From Chryseobacterium luquanense (GTDB taxonomy: Bacteria > Bacteroidota > Bacteroidia > Flavobacteriales > Weeksellaceae): DNA of 64,000 nucleotides. Position numbers and translations under genes: made by a program. Shown piece after piece: positions 1 to 7,722 of the stretch. The first letter of the stretch is position 1, and each line of letters begins with the position of its first letter. The notes below the pieces were generated by a model. The model was not told the origin of the DNA. It did no database searches and saw nothing but the letters and a program-made list of their open reading frames with translations. Location: the NCBI RefSeq assembly GCF_026460945.1, contig NZ_JAOVZV010000008.1, positions 186,001 through 250,000 on the forward strand, written 5' to 3'.

Positions 1-111
1 CGACACAAAAGCGGTGTGGCATTGCGTTTCCCAAGAATTTCAAGATGGCGAAAAGACAAAACCGTGAATGATATTGATGATATTGAAGAGATTAAGAGAC
101 TGATACAGTAG
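1..111 (+). CDS. ATP-dependent DNA ligase, C-terminal end (partial)
   Basis: Only the last 36 codons are in the window; the reading frame is open from base 1 to the TAG at 109-111. The peptide starts RHKSGVALRFPRISRWRKDK, which matches ligase motif VI (SG.A.RFPR...R.DK) near the C-terminus of ATP-dependent DNA ligases of the ligase-associated repair cluster. The next two genes on the same strand are the helicase and metallophosphatase that accompany this ligase in many bacteria, which supports the call. Catalytic lysine and the rest of the protein lie upstream of the window, so completeness cannot be judged. Confidence 0.8.
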   Translation, partial: RHKSGVALRFPRISRWRKDKTVNDIDDIEEIKRLIQ

Positions 112-122
112 ATTTGATTTAA

Positions 123-256
123 ACCACAAAAGTCACAAAAGTTTTTGTGATTGTTTTAATTAATGAGAATCAGAAGTTCAAAAAAGCTGATGCCAAAGCC
201 TTTTTTGAACTTTAAAAAGTATTAATTTAAAACTTTTCTTTTGTGACTTTTGTGGT
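123..256. repeat. Nested inverted-repeat element between ligase and helicase
   Basis: A perfect 19-bp inverted repeat (ACCACAAAAGTCACAAAAG at 123-141, complement at 238-256) encloses a second perfect 13-bp inverted repeat (AAGTTCAAAAAAG at 174-186, complement at 200-212). It fills most of the 167-bp gap between the ligase stop and the helicase start. The outer arms resemble the CCACAAAAG-type short repeats seen between genes in related genomes; transcribed, the unit could fold into a long double hairpin. Function unknown. Confidence 0.7.
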
Positions 257-278
257 GAAATATTTATTCAGTTAAAAA

Positions 279-2735
279 ATGAGCAACTACGAAAATACCG
301 AAGGCTTTAAAATCATTCAGAACTGGATGATGGAAAAAGGCAACTCACCATTTAAATTTCAGGTCGATACCTGGAAGAAATTTGGCAGTGGCTATAGCGG
401 AATGGTGGTAGCTCCGACCGGTTTTGGGAAAACGTTTTCGGTATTTTTAGCTTTGGTTTCAGATTTTCTTACGAATCCCGACAAGTACAAAAAAGGGCTT
501 AAAATGATTTGGATTACGCCACTTCGTTCCCTTTCCAAAGACATAGCCAAAGCAATGCAGGAAGCGATTGACGAGATTGGTTTAGACTGGGCTGTTGGCG
601 TAAGAAACGGAGATACTGACCCAAAAGTCCGTCAGCAACAAGTGAAAAATATGCCTGAAATTCTGGTGGTCACACCTGAAAGTCTGCACTTGCTTTTAGC
701 TCAGAAAAATCATCAGCGATTTTTTACGAATATGCATTGTGTTGCTGTGGATGAATGGCACGAATTGTTGGGTTCAAAACGTGGTGTGATGGTTGAATTG
801 GGAATTTCACAGCTCTTTCATTATGTTCCGAAACTTAAAATCTGGGGAATTACGGCGACCATCGGAAACCTCGAAGAAGCGCAGGATGTTTTGATTCCGT
901 ATGACATTAAAAAAACAAAAATTACAGCTAAGGAACTTAAAAAAATTGATATTATCTCTGTGTTTCCAGATGAAGTTGAACTTTTGCCGTGGGCAGGGCA
1001 TCTCGGACAAAAACTGGCGGATAAAGTGGTTCCTATTATTTTAGAATCGAAATCGACTATCGTCTTTACGAATACGAGGAGCCAGAGCGAAATGTGGTAT
1101 CAGCTTTTGCTAAATGCCTATCCCGATTTTGCCGGACAAATCGCCATTCACCACAGCTCGATTGATGCGCATCTCAGAATTTGGATTGAAGAAAATTTAA
1201 GTTCAGGGAAACTGAAAGCCGTCGTTTCCACATCATCTCTGGATTTGGGAATTGACTTTAAACCTGTTGATACAGTCATTCAAATTGGCTCTGCGAAAGG
1301 CGTTGCGAGATTTCTGCAACGTGCGGGACGAAGTGGCCACTCCCCTTTTGAAACATCAAAAATTTTCTGTGTCCCCACGCACTCTTTGGAACTAATTGAA
1401 GTTGCGGCTTTGAAAGAAGCTGTAAAACAGAAAGTGATTGAGCCTCGAGAACCTGTAGTTTTGTGTTTCGACGTCCTGGTTCAGTTTCTGATGACTTTGG
1501 CGGTTGGTGATGGATTTTTACCCAACGAAGTTTACGAAAGAATTAAAAAAGTCTATACTTTTCAGGAAATCAGAGATGAGGAATGGAAAGCGATGATTGA
1601 TTTTCTTACGATTGGAGGAAGTGCTTTAAAAAGCTATGAAGAGTATCATAAGGTCGTTGTGTTGGAAGACGGTTTGCACAAAGTGACTTCCAGAAAAATT
1701 GCGATGCTCCACCGGATGAATATGGGTGCGATTGTCAGTGACGCAATGCTGAAAGTTAAATTTATTTCCGGCGGTTACATCGGGATGGTCGAGGAATATT
1801 TTATTTCAAGACTGAAAAAAGAAGAGAAATTTATTCTGGCCGGCCGGGTTTTGGAAGTGGCGATGATTAAAGATATGACGGTTTTCGTGCGGGCTTCCAA
1901 AGGAAAAGCGCAGGCTCCGAGTTATCTGGGCGGAAGACTTCCTTTAAGCTCAAATCTGGGTCATTTTTTAAGAGAAAAATTATCAGGAGCATTGAATCCG
2001 AAGGCTTCTGAGAAGGAACTTAAATTTCTGCATCCACTTTTGGCGAATCAGGAAAAACGCTCTCATATTCCAAGAGAAGATGAATTTTTGATTGAATTAA
2101 TTAAAAACCGTGAAGGCTATCATTTGTTTATGTACCCTTTCGAAGGGCGTTTGGTGCACGAAGTGATGGCGGCTTTGATTGCCTACCGGATTTCCAAACT
2201 GGCTCCGATTTCTTTTTCGATGGCGATGAATGACTACGGTTTTGAACTGTTCAGTGACAAAGAAATTCCTGTGACTGAAGATAATTTAGATAGAATTCTG
2301 ACCAGAGATAATCTGATGGTTGATGTGATTTCCAGTATCAATTCAGCGGAAATGGCAAGCCGTAAATTCAGAGATATTGCGGTGATTTCGGGAATGGTCG
2401 TACAGAATTTCCCCGGACAGCAACGTTCGAATAAAGCTTTACAAAGTTCAGCCGGACTAATTTTCAAAGTTCTCGAAGATTATGACCCGAATCATTTTCT
2501 CGTGAGACAGGCTTACACAGAAGTTTTTAATATGCAGTTGCAGGAGCAAAGATTGGTGGAAGCTTTTAAAAGGATTGAAAAATCGAAGTTTATTTTAAAA
2601 TATTCCAATAAATTTACACCTTTGAGTTTCCCAATAAAGGTCGACAGTTTAAGACAGACATTGACGAGTGAAAATCTCGATGCGAGAATTCAAAAATTAA
2701 TTAAGCAATCCGGTAGAAATATTAAAGACGATTGA
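279..2735 (+). CDS. Ligase-associated DEXH-box helicase (Lhr-like)
   Basis: An 818-residue superfamily 2 helicase of the Lhr type that accompanies an ATP-dependent DNA ligase in a DNA repair cluster. Visible motifs: Walker A APTGFGKT around residues 45-52, DEWH box at 158-161, ITATIG (motif III) near 191-196, and QRAGRSGH (motif VI) at 347-354. The C-terminal half carries the Lhr-family extension (winged-helix and DEAD/H-associated region, residues about 400-790). It is expected to unwind or remodel DNA-RNA or nicked DNA with ATP in the cytoplasm. It lies 167 bp after the ligase and 98 bp before PdeM, same strand. The family is well recognised; the precise substrate here is inferred. Confidence 0.9.
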   Translation: MSNYENTEGFKIIQNWMMEKGNSPFKFQVDTWKKFGSGYSGMVVAPTGFGKTFSVFLALVSDFLTNPDKYKKGLKMIWITPLRSLSKDIAKAMQEAIDEIGLDWAVGVRNGDTDPKVRQQQVKNMPEILVVTPESLHLLLAQKNHQRFFTNMHCVAVDEWHELLGSKRGVMVELGISQLFHYVPKLKIWGITATIGNLEEAQDVLIPYDIKKTKITAKELKKIDIISVFPDEVELLPWAGHLGQKLADKVVPIILESKSTIVFTNTRSQSEMWYQLLLNAYPDFAGQIAIHHSSIDAHLRIWIEENLSSGKLKAVVSTSSLDLGIDFKPVDTVIQIGSAKGVARFLQRAGRSGHSPFETSKIFCVPTHSLELIEVAALKEAVKQKVIEPREPVVLCFDVLVQFLMTLAVGDGFLPNEVYERIKKVYTFQEIRDEEWKAMIDFLTIGGSALKSYEEYHKVVVLEDGLHKVTSRKIAMLHRMNMGAIVSDAMLKVKFISGGYIGMVEEYFISRLKKEEKFILAGRVLEVAMIKDMTVFVRASKGKAQAPSYLGGRLPLSSNLGHFLREKLSGALNPKASEKELKFLHPLLANQEKRSHIPREDEFLIELIKNREGYHLFMYPFEGRLVHEVMAALIAYRISKLAPISFSMAMNDYGFELFSDKEIPVTEDNLDRILTRDNLMVDVISSINSAEMASRKFRDIAVISGMVVQNFPGQQRSNKALQSSAGLIFKVLEDYDPNHFLVRQAYTEVFNMQLQEQRLVEAFKRIEKSKFILKYSNKFTPLSFPIKVDSLRQTLTSENLDARIQKLIKQSGRNIKDD

Positions 2736-2833
2736 GTCGAAAGATATCCGTAAAGTTGTCATTCCAAAGGAATTTCAACGTTGCCGATATTAAAAAAATT
2801 AAGTTATTGCAGAATGAAAAATGATAAATTTAA

Positions 2834-3478
2834 ATGAATATAGCGACTAAAGATATTACGATACATAACGAAATTTTTACCTTAACTAATCAACGCGCGC
2901 TATACTGGGAAAAAGAAAAAGCCTTAATTTTTTCAGATTTGCATATCGGAAAAACCGCTCATTTCCGTAAAAACGGAATCGCTTTGGCCAATCATATTAT
3001 GAAAAATGATTTGGAGCGTTTATCTATTTTAATTGAAAATTTTCAGCCCGATAAATTTATTATCGTTGGCGATTTGTTGCACGCAGGAAATAATTCTGAT
3101 GTAGATGAATTTTGCGCGTGGCAAAATCAATATCCAGAGATTAAGTTCTGTCTCGTAGAAGGCAATCACGACAGGATTTCGAAAACTTTAGAGAAGAAAT
3201 TATGTTTGGATTCGAGAAGTGCTTCTTTGGAAATTGATGACATTGCTTTTGTCCACGACTTTGACCGTTCAAATCCAAAATTTCAAATTACGGGACATAT
3301 TCATCCGGGTTTAGTTATTAATTCTCCTGTAAAAAGAATAAAACTCCCCTGTTTCGCCCAGACTTCAAAACAATTATTATTACCTGCCTTCAGCGAATTC
3401 ACAGGTCTTGATACAAAAAACATCCCTAAAAAAGGGATGTACTTTGTCTTTACAGATTCTGAAATCTATGAGATTTAA
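2834..3478 (+). CDS. pdeM: Ligase-associated DNA damage response endonuclease PdeM
   Basis: A 214-residue calcineurin-like metallophosphoesterase. All metal-binding blocks are present: SDLHIGK (34-40), GDLLH (79-83), GNHDR (110-114), HDFD (141-144) and GHIHPG (154-159). Together with the preceding helicase and ligase this is the PdeM member of the ligase-associated repair module, thought to process DNA ends before ligation. Length fits the family. The gene ends 4 bp before the convergent HTH gene, with no obvious hairpin between them. Confidence 0.9.
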   Translation: MNIATKDITIHNEIFTLTNQRALYWEKEKALIFSDLHIGKTAHFRKNGIALANHIMKNDLERLSILIENFQPDKFIIVGDLLHAGNNSDVDEFCAWQNQYPEIKFCLVEGNHDRISKTLEKKLCLDSRSASLEIDDIAFVHDFDRSNPKFQITGHIHPGLVINSPVKRIKLPCFAQTSKQLLLPAFSEFTGLDTKNIPKKGMYFVFTDSEIYEI

Positions 3479-3482
3479 TTTT

Positions 3483-3836
3483 TTAAATTTGATCAAACCA
3501 TTTGTAGATATCAGTATCAGACGAAATGTTGAGTTTTTTTCTGAGTCTGTTTTTTCTGTTTTGAATCGCTTTTGGTGTCACAAAAGTATAAGTTGCAACT
3601 TCTTTGGTGCTCAATCTCAATTTGAGATATATGCAGAAAATAATTTCAGAGTTTTGTAGGTTTGCATTAATGACCGAAAGTTTTTCAAAAAACTTTGGAT
3701 ATGCAGATTTAAATTTACTCAATAATCGTGGCGAATTTTCTTTCGCAAGTCTAATGATTTCTTCGTCTGCCGCAATTTTCGCGTTGTAATTTTCTGCGTT
3801 TAGGTCTTGTACGTTTTCGTTATTTTTATTCATCAT
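3483..3836 (-). CDS. Small LuxR-type helix-turn-helix protein
   Basis: A 117-residue protein whose C-terminal half (about 65-117) reads like a LuxR/GerE-type winged HTH: LRLSTKEVATYTFVTPKAIQNRK, split here as LRLSTKEVATYTFV and TPKAIQNRKNRLRKKL, where STKEVA..T..TPKAIQNRKNRLRKKL aligns with the usual KEIA..L..S..TV..H...I..KL pattern. The N-terminal 60 residues are charged and helical, without a receiver or sensor domain. In Flavobacteriia such output domains normally sit behind tetratricopeptide or sensor modules; here it stands alone, so it may be a DNA-binding adaptor or a remnant. Convergent with pdeM. Confidence 0.65.
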   Translation of the reverse strand: MMNKNNENVQDLNAENYNAKIAADEEIIRLAKENSPRLLSKFKSAYPKFFEKLSVINANLQNSEIIFCIYLKLRLSTKEVATYTFVTPKAIQNRKNRLRKKLNISSDTDIYKWFDQI

Positions 3837-4286
3837 ATAGCAGAATTTTTCTCTATCATTACTTTAGTTTTGTTTTTAAAACTAAAATTTGATTAACATT
3901 CTTACAGTCAGTTATTTCTTCTTTTTAAAATTGAAGTGTTTTTAAAATTTAATTTATTTTAATAAGATTTTATCAATTGATTTGCCATTCTCAATTTATA
4001 AATCCAAATGTATCAGAATTTTTAGTTTTCTTTTTATGATTCTAATCAACAAAAACACGATTTATCGATTCTTACTTTTATAAAATTAATTCAAACATAG
4101 ATTTTTGTTTGAAATTTTTATCTGCGATAAAAAATAAGGCTTTAATTTCGAATGTGGTATCTGTGTGGTATATGAATAATTCACTTTTGTAAAAATTTAC
4201 ATTTTCTTTACAATTCTAAAATTTACAGCATCATTACGTTTTAGAATATATTATGAATTTTTTTTATTTGATTTAATCCCTATAAT
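3837..4286. other. 450-bp intergenic region, divergent promoters expected
   Basis: Very A+T-rich DNA between a minus-strand HTH gene and a plus-strand Crp/Fnr gene, so it must hold both promoters. No clear TAnnTTTG element at the right distance was found. One 8-bp hairpin (TTCAAACA at 4090-4097 with TGTTTGAA at 4106-4113) and a palindrome ATCAATTGAT (3972-3981) were seen. No coding potential recognised. Confidence 0.4.
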
Positions 4287-4880
4287 ATGATAAATGAAGA
4301 TCTATTATTTTCTTTTGGTGCAGATTTAAAAACTTATGACCCCGAAGACATTATTTTTTCTGAAGGAGAAATGCCTAGTTATTTTTTTCTGATTTCCAAC
4401 GGTAAAGTAAAATTGAATAACTATAATGAAGGAGGAAAAGAATTTATTCAGGGAATACTTTTACAAGGTCACAGCATTGCTGTATCTACTCTTTTTACAG
4501 AAAAATCCTATCCAATCAATGCGGTTGCGATTGAAGAAACTGAAGTGGTAAGACTTCCAAAAGCAAATTATTTTGAAATTTTACGAAAGCAACCAGAGTA
4601 TTATTCTGATATTATAAGCTGTCTTTCAGAGCATATGCATTATAAATTTCTGATGATGCAGAGTATGGCTTTTCAAAATCCTTCTCAAAAGCTCTTGACG
4701 TTGATGGATTATATTAAATCTCACCATCATGATCAGTCCCAATATGCGCTACAAATTCAGTTAACAAGACAGCAATTGGCTTCACTTACGGGATTAAGCG
4801 TAGAAACAGTGATCCGTGTAATAAAAAATATGGAAACGGAAGGCATTCTAAAAATACAAAACAGAAAGATTTTTTATTAA
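4287..4880 (+). CDS. Crp/Fnr family transcriptional regulator (paralogue 1)
   Basis: A 197-residue regulator with an N-terminal cyclic-nucleotide-binding-type beta-roll (about 10-115), a dimerisation helix with EHMHYKFLMMQSMAFQNPS, and a C-terminal winged HTH (LTRQQLASLTGLSVETVIR, about 159-177). The recognition helix keeps the Glu and Arg of Crp/Fnr (SVETVIRVIK) that contact TGA/TCA half-sites. There is no N-terminal Cys cluster as in E. coli Fnr; a single Cys (SCLSEH) precedes the long helix. It is closely related to the two minus-strand regulators at 5740-6354 and 6372-6968. The effector (oxygen, NO, haem or nucleotide) cannot be told from sequence. Confidence 0.85.
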   Translation: MINEDLLFSFGADLKTYDPEDIIFSEGEMPSYFFLISNGKVKLNNYNEGGKEFIQGILLQGHSIAVSTLFTEKSYPINAVAIEETEVVRLPKANYFEILRKQPEYYSDIISCLSEHMHYKFLMMQSMAFQNPSQKLLTLMDYIKSHHHDQSQYALQIQLTRQQLASLTGLSVETVIRVIKNMETEGILKIQNRKIFY

Positions 4881-4941
4881 ATTTAATGAATTCTAAGTGG
4901 CTTGGTTTAGATAATGTTCTTGATAATCTTTCTGTTTAATT

Positions 4942-5442
4942 TTATTTCAGAATTAAAAGCTTGTTGATTTCGCTTTTAAAGCAACCCAAAATAAATTCAG
5001 TATAATACTCTTGAGCCCCTAAAGCCTGTGTTTTTGGGTGAAGCTCTAATTTTTTAGATAAAATAATTTCACCTTTGTAAGCAAAAGAATAATAAGAATA
5101 AATTTTGTAAGTTGAATTTCTGATTGGGTTTGCATAACCTGTAACGGCAATAGACCAATCGGTTTCAAATAATTTGGCAACATTCAGCGCCATTGTTTCT
5201 GAAACACTCTCGGAAACGCAATCACAGAGATCTGCTTCATTTTCATCGACGTTTAGAAGCTTAACTTTTTGCGCTAAAGAATAGGCTGTGATTCCGCCTT
5301 TGTAGAACATTCCTGCATTTGGCATTTGTGAAAAAGCCAATTGGAAAAGTCCAGATGTTACACTTTCAGCAATAGAAATGGTCTCATTGGTTGTAATCAA
5401 TGCTTCGCTGATATAATTGAGTAAATTTTGTTGAAATTCCAT
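4942..5442 (-). CDS. CinA C-terminal family protein (nicotinamide-nucleotide amidohydrolase-like)
   Basis: A 166-residue single-domain CinA-C protein. Family landmarks are ISIAESVTSGLFQLAFSQ (about 22-39), the YKGGITAYS segment, and SIAVTGYANP (about 117-126). Characterised members (PncC) hydrolyse the amide of nicotinamide mononucleotide to nicotinate mononucleotide in pyridine nucleotide recycling. The usual AVTG.AGP signature reads AVTGYANP, a slight departure. A promoter-like unit with a Crp/Fnr-type palindrome lies 250-300 bp upstream on the same strand (5691-5737), suggesting a long leader. Whether this copy is catalytically active is uncertain. Confidence 0.75.
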   Translation of the reverse strand: MEFQQNLLNYISEALITTNETISIAESVTSGLFQLAFSQMPNAGMFYKGGITAYSLAQKVKLLNVDENEADLCDCVSESVSETMALNVAKLFETDWSIAVTGYANPIRNSTYKIYSYYSFAYKGEIILSKKLELHPKTQALGAQEYYTEFILGCFKSEINKLLILK

Positions 5443-5690
5443 GATATAAGTGATGTGTATTTGGTAAAATGTTGGTGTAATCCATTGGTTACAATAAAGA
5501 TTTAATAAATTACCTCTTCCTCAGCAAAAGAAGTAATATGAGAAAATTAATTATGATGAAGATATCTGAAATTATATCAACTCTGTTTAAAAATCTCAGC
5601 TTCAGATTTTTGTAGTTTAGGTTTCATATTGATTTGTTTATTTGGTGAAAGGTTATGTTATTTGCAAGCAACTTTACAAAGAATCATATT

Positions 5691-5737
5691 CAAATATAAT
5701 CTTCAAAACATTTATGAACTTATGATTTGAGTCATAA
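5691..5737 (-). promoter_or_regulatory. Crp/Fnr-type palindrome plus TATATTTG promoter
   Basis: Perfect palindrome TTATGATTTGAGTCATAA (5720-5737; TTATGA-N6-TCATAA) followed, on the minus strand, by TATATTTG (5698-5691), a perfect Bacteroidetes -7 element, with 21 bp between. If transcription starts about 4 nt past the G (near 5687), the palindrome centre is at about -41.5, the class II activator position. The next minus-strand gene is the CinA-type gene, whose start is 245 nt further on. Confidence 0.65.
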
Positions 5738-5739
5738 TT

Positions 5740-6354
5740 CTAATAACAAATCTTACGTTCGTGAATTTTTACCAAATCATCTTTTTCCATTTTTTTGATG
5801 GTACGGATGATGGTTTCTACACGCAATCCTGTAAGATCTGCAATTTGCTGTCTTGTAAGTTTTACATTAAAAGAATGGGTATCACCACACTCTGAATAGC
5901 TTTTAAGATAATCAAAAAGCCCTGTAATTCTTGCAGCCGGATTCTGTGATGCCATATTTTGAATCATAATCATCTTAAAATAAAGTCTATGTGAAAGACA
6001 GGCATTCATTTCCATCGAAACATGAGGATGCTCTTTAATTAAATTGATAAAATTCTTTCTGGGTAAACGGATAACCGTCGTAGGTTTTAGGGTAATAGCA
6101 TTTACGGGATATCTTTTGTCAATAAATAGCAGCGGATCGCCAAAACTCTGTCCGTTTTCTAAAATATTGTGAATAAACTCCTTCCCTTCTTCATTGTAAT
6201 TATTCACTTTTACAGAACCATCCATAATTTGAAAATAATAAGAAGGCGAGTCTCCTTCGCGGAAAATAAATTCTTTTTCTTTGTAAATTTTAATTTCGGC
6301 ACTGTAAGATTTCAGCAATTGCTCATCAATCTTCATGCAACTAATCGTTTTCAT
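5740..6354 (-). CDS. Crp/Fnr family transcriptional regulator (paralogue 2)
   Basis: A 204-residue Crp/Fnr regulator. The N-terminal beta-roll has the GDSPSYYFQIMDGSVKVNNY block, followed by a long dimer helix (SHRLYFKMIMIQNMASQNP) and a winged HTH with LTRQQIADLTGLRVETIIR near residues 165-183. It shares the ExxIR recognition helix with its two neighbours, so all three probably read similar operators. It starts 17 bp after the stop of paralogue 3 and is probably co-transcribed with it. Three bases past its stop lies a TTATGA-N6-TCATAA palindrome. Effector unknown. Confidence 0.85.
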   Translation of the reverse strand: MKTISCMKIDEQLLKSYSAEIKIYKEKEFIFREGDSPSYYFQIMDGSVKVNNYNEEGKEFIHNILENGQSFGDPLLFIDKRYPVNAITLKPTTVIRLPRKNFINLIKEHPHVSMEMNACLSHRLYFKMIMIQNMASQNPAARITGLFDYLKSYSECGDTHSFNVKLTRQQIADLTGLRVETIIRTIKKMEKDDLVKIHERKICY

Positions 6355-6371
6355 GGTATAGTATTTTAAGT

Positions 6372-6968
6372 TTAATACAAAATTTTACCATTTTCGATCA
6401 ACAATTTGCCGTCTCTTTCCATTTTTTTTAATGCTCTGATCACAGTTTCTACACAAAGCCCGGTAAGATTTGCCATTTGCTGTCTCGTTAATGGGATCTG
6501 AAAGGTGAATCTCTTTTCTCCACAGCCAAAACTCTTCATGTAATCCATAAGAGTTTTTAGTTTCACCGTAGGACTTTGTGTACACATATTCTGTGCCATA
6601 ATTTGTTTGAAATATAGTTTTTCTGAAAGTGATTTATTCATTTCAAAACAAACTTTGGGGTTTTCTTCTAAAAGGGTTAAAAATTTTTCTTTTGTAAGGA
6701 TTAAAACTTCGCAGTAATTTAATGCAACTGCGTTCATGGGATACGATCGATTAATAAAAAGTAGAGATTCCCCAATACAATCTCCTTTTTCTAAAAGATG
6801 CTGAATGCTTTCTTTACCGGACTCGTCGTAATTGTTCATTTTTACGTTTCCGTAAACAATCTGGAAATAATGATTGGCAGATTCTCCTGCTGTGAAGATA
6901 TTTTCTGATGAAGTATAATTTTTTGTAACCGCACCTGCATTTTCGAGGATTTTATTATTGATTACCAT
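6372..6968 (-). CDS. Crp/Fnr family transcriptional regulator (paralogue 3)
   Basis: A 198-residue Crp/Fnr regulator, first gene of a minus-strand pair with paralogue 2. Sensor beta-roll at about 10-115 (GESANHYFQIVYGNVKMNNY), dimer helix KLYFKQIMAQNMCTQSP, HTH LTRQQMANLTGLCVETVIR near 161-179. Its Cys pattern differs from the other two (YCEV, VCFE, MCTQ, CGE, LCVE), so the ligands or signals may differ. Just upstream of its start is an imperfect site TTGTGA-N9-TCACAA (6993-7013), possibly for autoregulation, though the 9-bp spacing is not the usual 6. Confidence 0.85.
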   Translation of the reverse strand: MVINNKILENAGAVTKNYTSSENIFTAGESANHYFQIVYGNVKMNNYDESGKESIQHLLEKGDCIGESLLFINRSYPMNAVALNYCEVLILTKEKFLTLLEENPKVCFEMNKSLSEKLYFKQIMAQNMCTQSPTVKLKTLMDYMKSFGCGEKRFTFQIPLTRQQMANLTGLCVETVIRALKKMERDGKLLIENGKILY

Positions 6969-7374
6969 AGTTTTCTCAATATTTATAATGAATTGTGATG
7001 GTAATCCTCACAAAAGATATTAGTAAATATTAGGTGAAAACAATGTTTACAGTAACGGTTGGACTCGTTGAAATAAAAAGTGTCAAAACTTAGATATTTT
7101 ACTGAATTTCAGTATTTATATTTTAAATAATAGAATTATCTACACGTTTAAAGGTGTAAATTTTAAAGTTTTAATAAATAATTTAAAACTTAGTACAAAA
7201 GCTAGATATTTACAAATTTCAAATAATTATTTTCTTTTTGTAGACGTTGAATCTTTTAGTGTTCAGAATTGTCTGTAATCGTAGAAACGGGCATTACACC
7301 TTAAGTAACAAGAACAGGTTCGAAGTCATTGTATCTGCAGATAAAGAATCTTATATATTTGGTCTGGATTTTCT

Positions 7375-7425
7375 TTACTTTTTTAGAAACAACAGGACAA
7401 GAATTCCCAAAGCTACGATTAGCAC
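7375..7425 (-). CDS. Candidate 16-residue hydrophobic peptide (doubtful)
   Basis: Downstream of the leftward Crp/Fnr-type promoter at 7508-7553, a GTG-started frame encodes a 16-residue peptide, MLIVALGILVLLFLKK if GTG is read as Met: one hydrophobic stretch ending in two lysines, like a tiny membrane peptide. A longer frame starting ATG AAA AAA is broken by TAA just before it, and further in-frame stops follow, so this may equally be a decayed gene or the inside of a non-coding RNA. No family recognised. Listed because the promoter must transcribe something. Confidence 0.2.
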   Translation of the reverse strand: MLIVALGILVLLFLKK

Positions 7426-7507
7426 TTATTTTTTCATAATATTTATTTTTGGCTTAATTTAAATACTCAGTTATTTGATTTTCAAATAATTATTTCTACT
7501 TACCTAA

Positions 7508-7553
7508 CAAATCTATTATTTAATAATGAGCTAAATTATGATTACAGTCATAA
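7508..7553 (-). promoter_or_regulatory. Crp/Fnr-type palindrome plus TAGATTTG promoter
   Basis: Perfect TTATGA-N6-TCATAA palindrome at 7536-7553 with, 20 bp on along the minus strand, a perfect -7 element TAGATTTG (7515-7508). Same layout as at 5691-5737 and 47675-47721, only 1 bp different in spacing. Predicted start near 7504, transcribing leftwards into a region without a conventional gene. Confidence 0.65.
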
Positions 7554-7722
7554 TAATTTCTCAAAACTATAAGATCTAGCTAAATAATGGTTGTTTTGAT
7601 TATTTTTCACATAAATCTAATATTTATTTTAGCAAATTTATATTTTGGTTAGGTTTTTGAAGTGTCAAAATAATACAAATACAATCTATTTGTAAAAATC
7701 ATCCAAACAATCACAAATTATT

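Larger units (their letters stand above)
6969..7722. other. 754-bp intergenic region with regulatory signals
   Basis: Lies between the crp pair (minus) and the stress-protein gene (plus). It holds the TTGTGA-N9-TCACAA site (6993-7013), a 9-bp A+T-rich hairpin (AAGTTTTAA 7166-7174, TTAAAACTT 7183-7191), a less A+T-rich block around 7262-7340, and a complete Crp/Fnr-type promoter firing leftwards (7508-7553). No conventional gene is visible; a very short minus-strand reading frame is listed separately. Confidence 0.5.

Noticed and set aside
3408..3659. Plus-strand frame overlapping pdeM and the HTH gene
   Set aside because: Lies across the ends of two real convergent genes in other frames; no motif.
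5577..5627. 16-codon minus-strand frame (MKPKLQKSEAEIFKQS) in the leader of the CinA-type gene
   Set aside because: Short, no repeated codon for one amino acid, no terminator after it; nothing beyond chance supports it as a leader peptide.
6993..7013. TTGTGA-N9-TCACAA as a fourth copy of the Crp/Fnr motif
   Set aside because: Different half-site and 9-bp spacing; may bind another regulator or be chance, so it was not counted with the three perfect sites.
7247..7462. 71-residue plus-strand frame in the region before the stress-protein gene
   Set aside because: No family resemblance, odd composition, and the only promoter nearby with good signals fires in the opposite direction. Treated as a chance frame.
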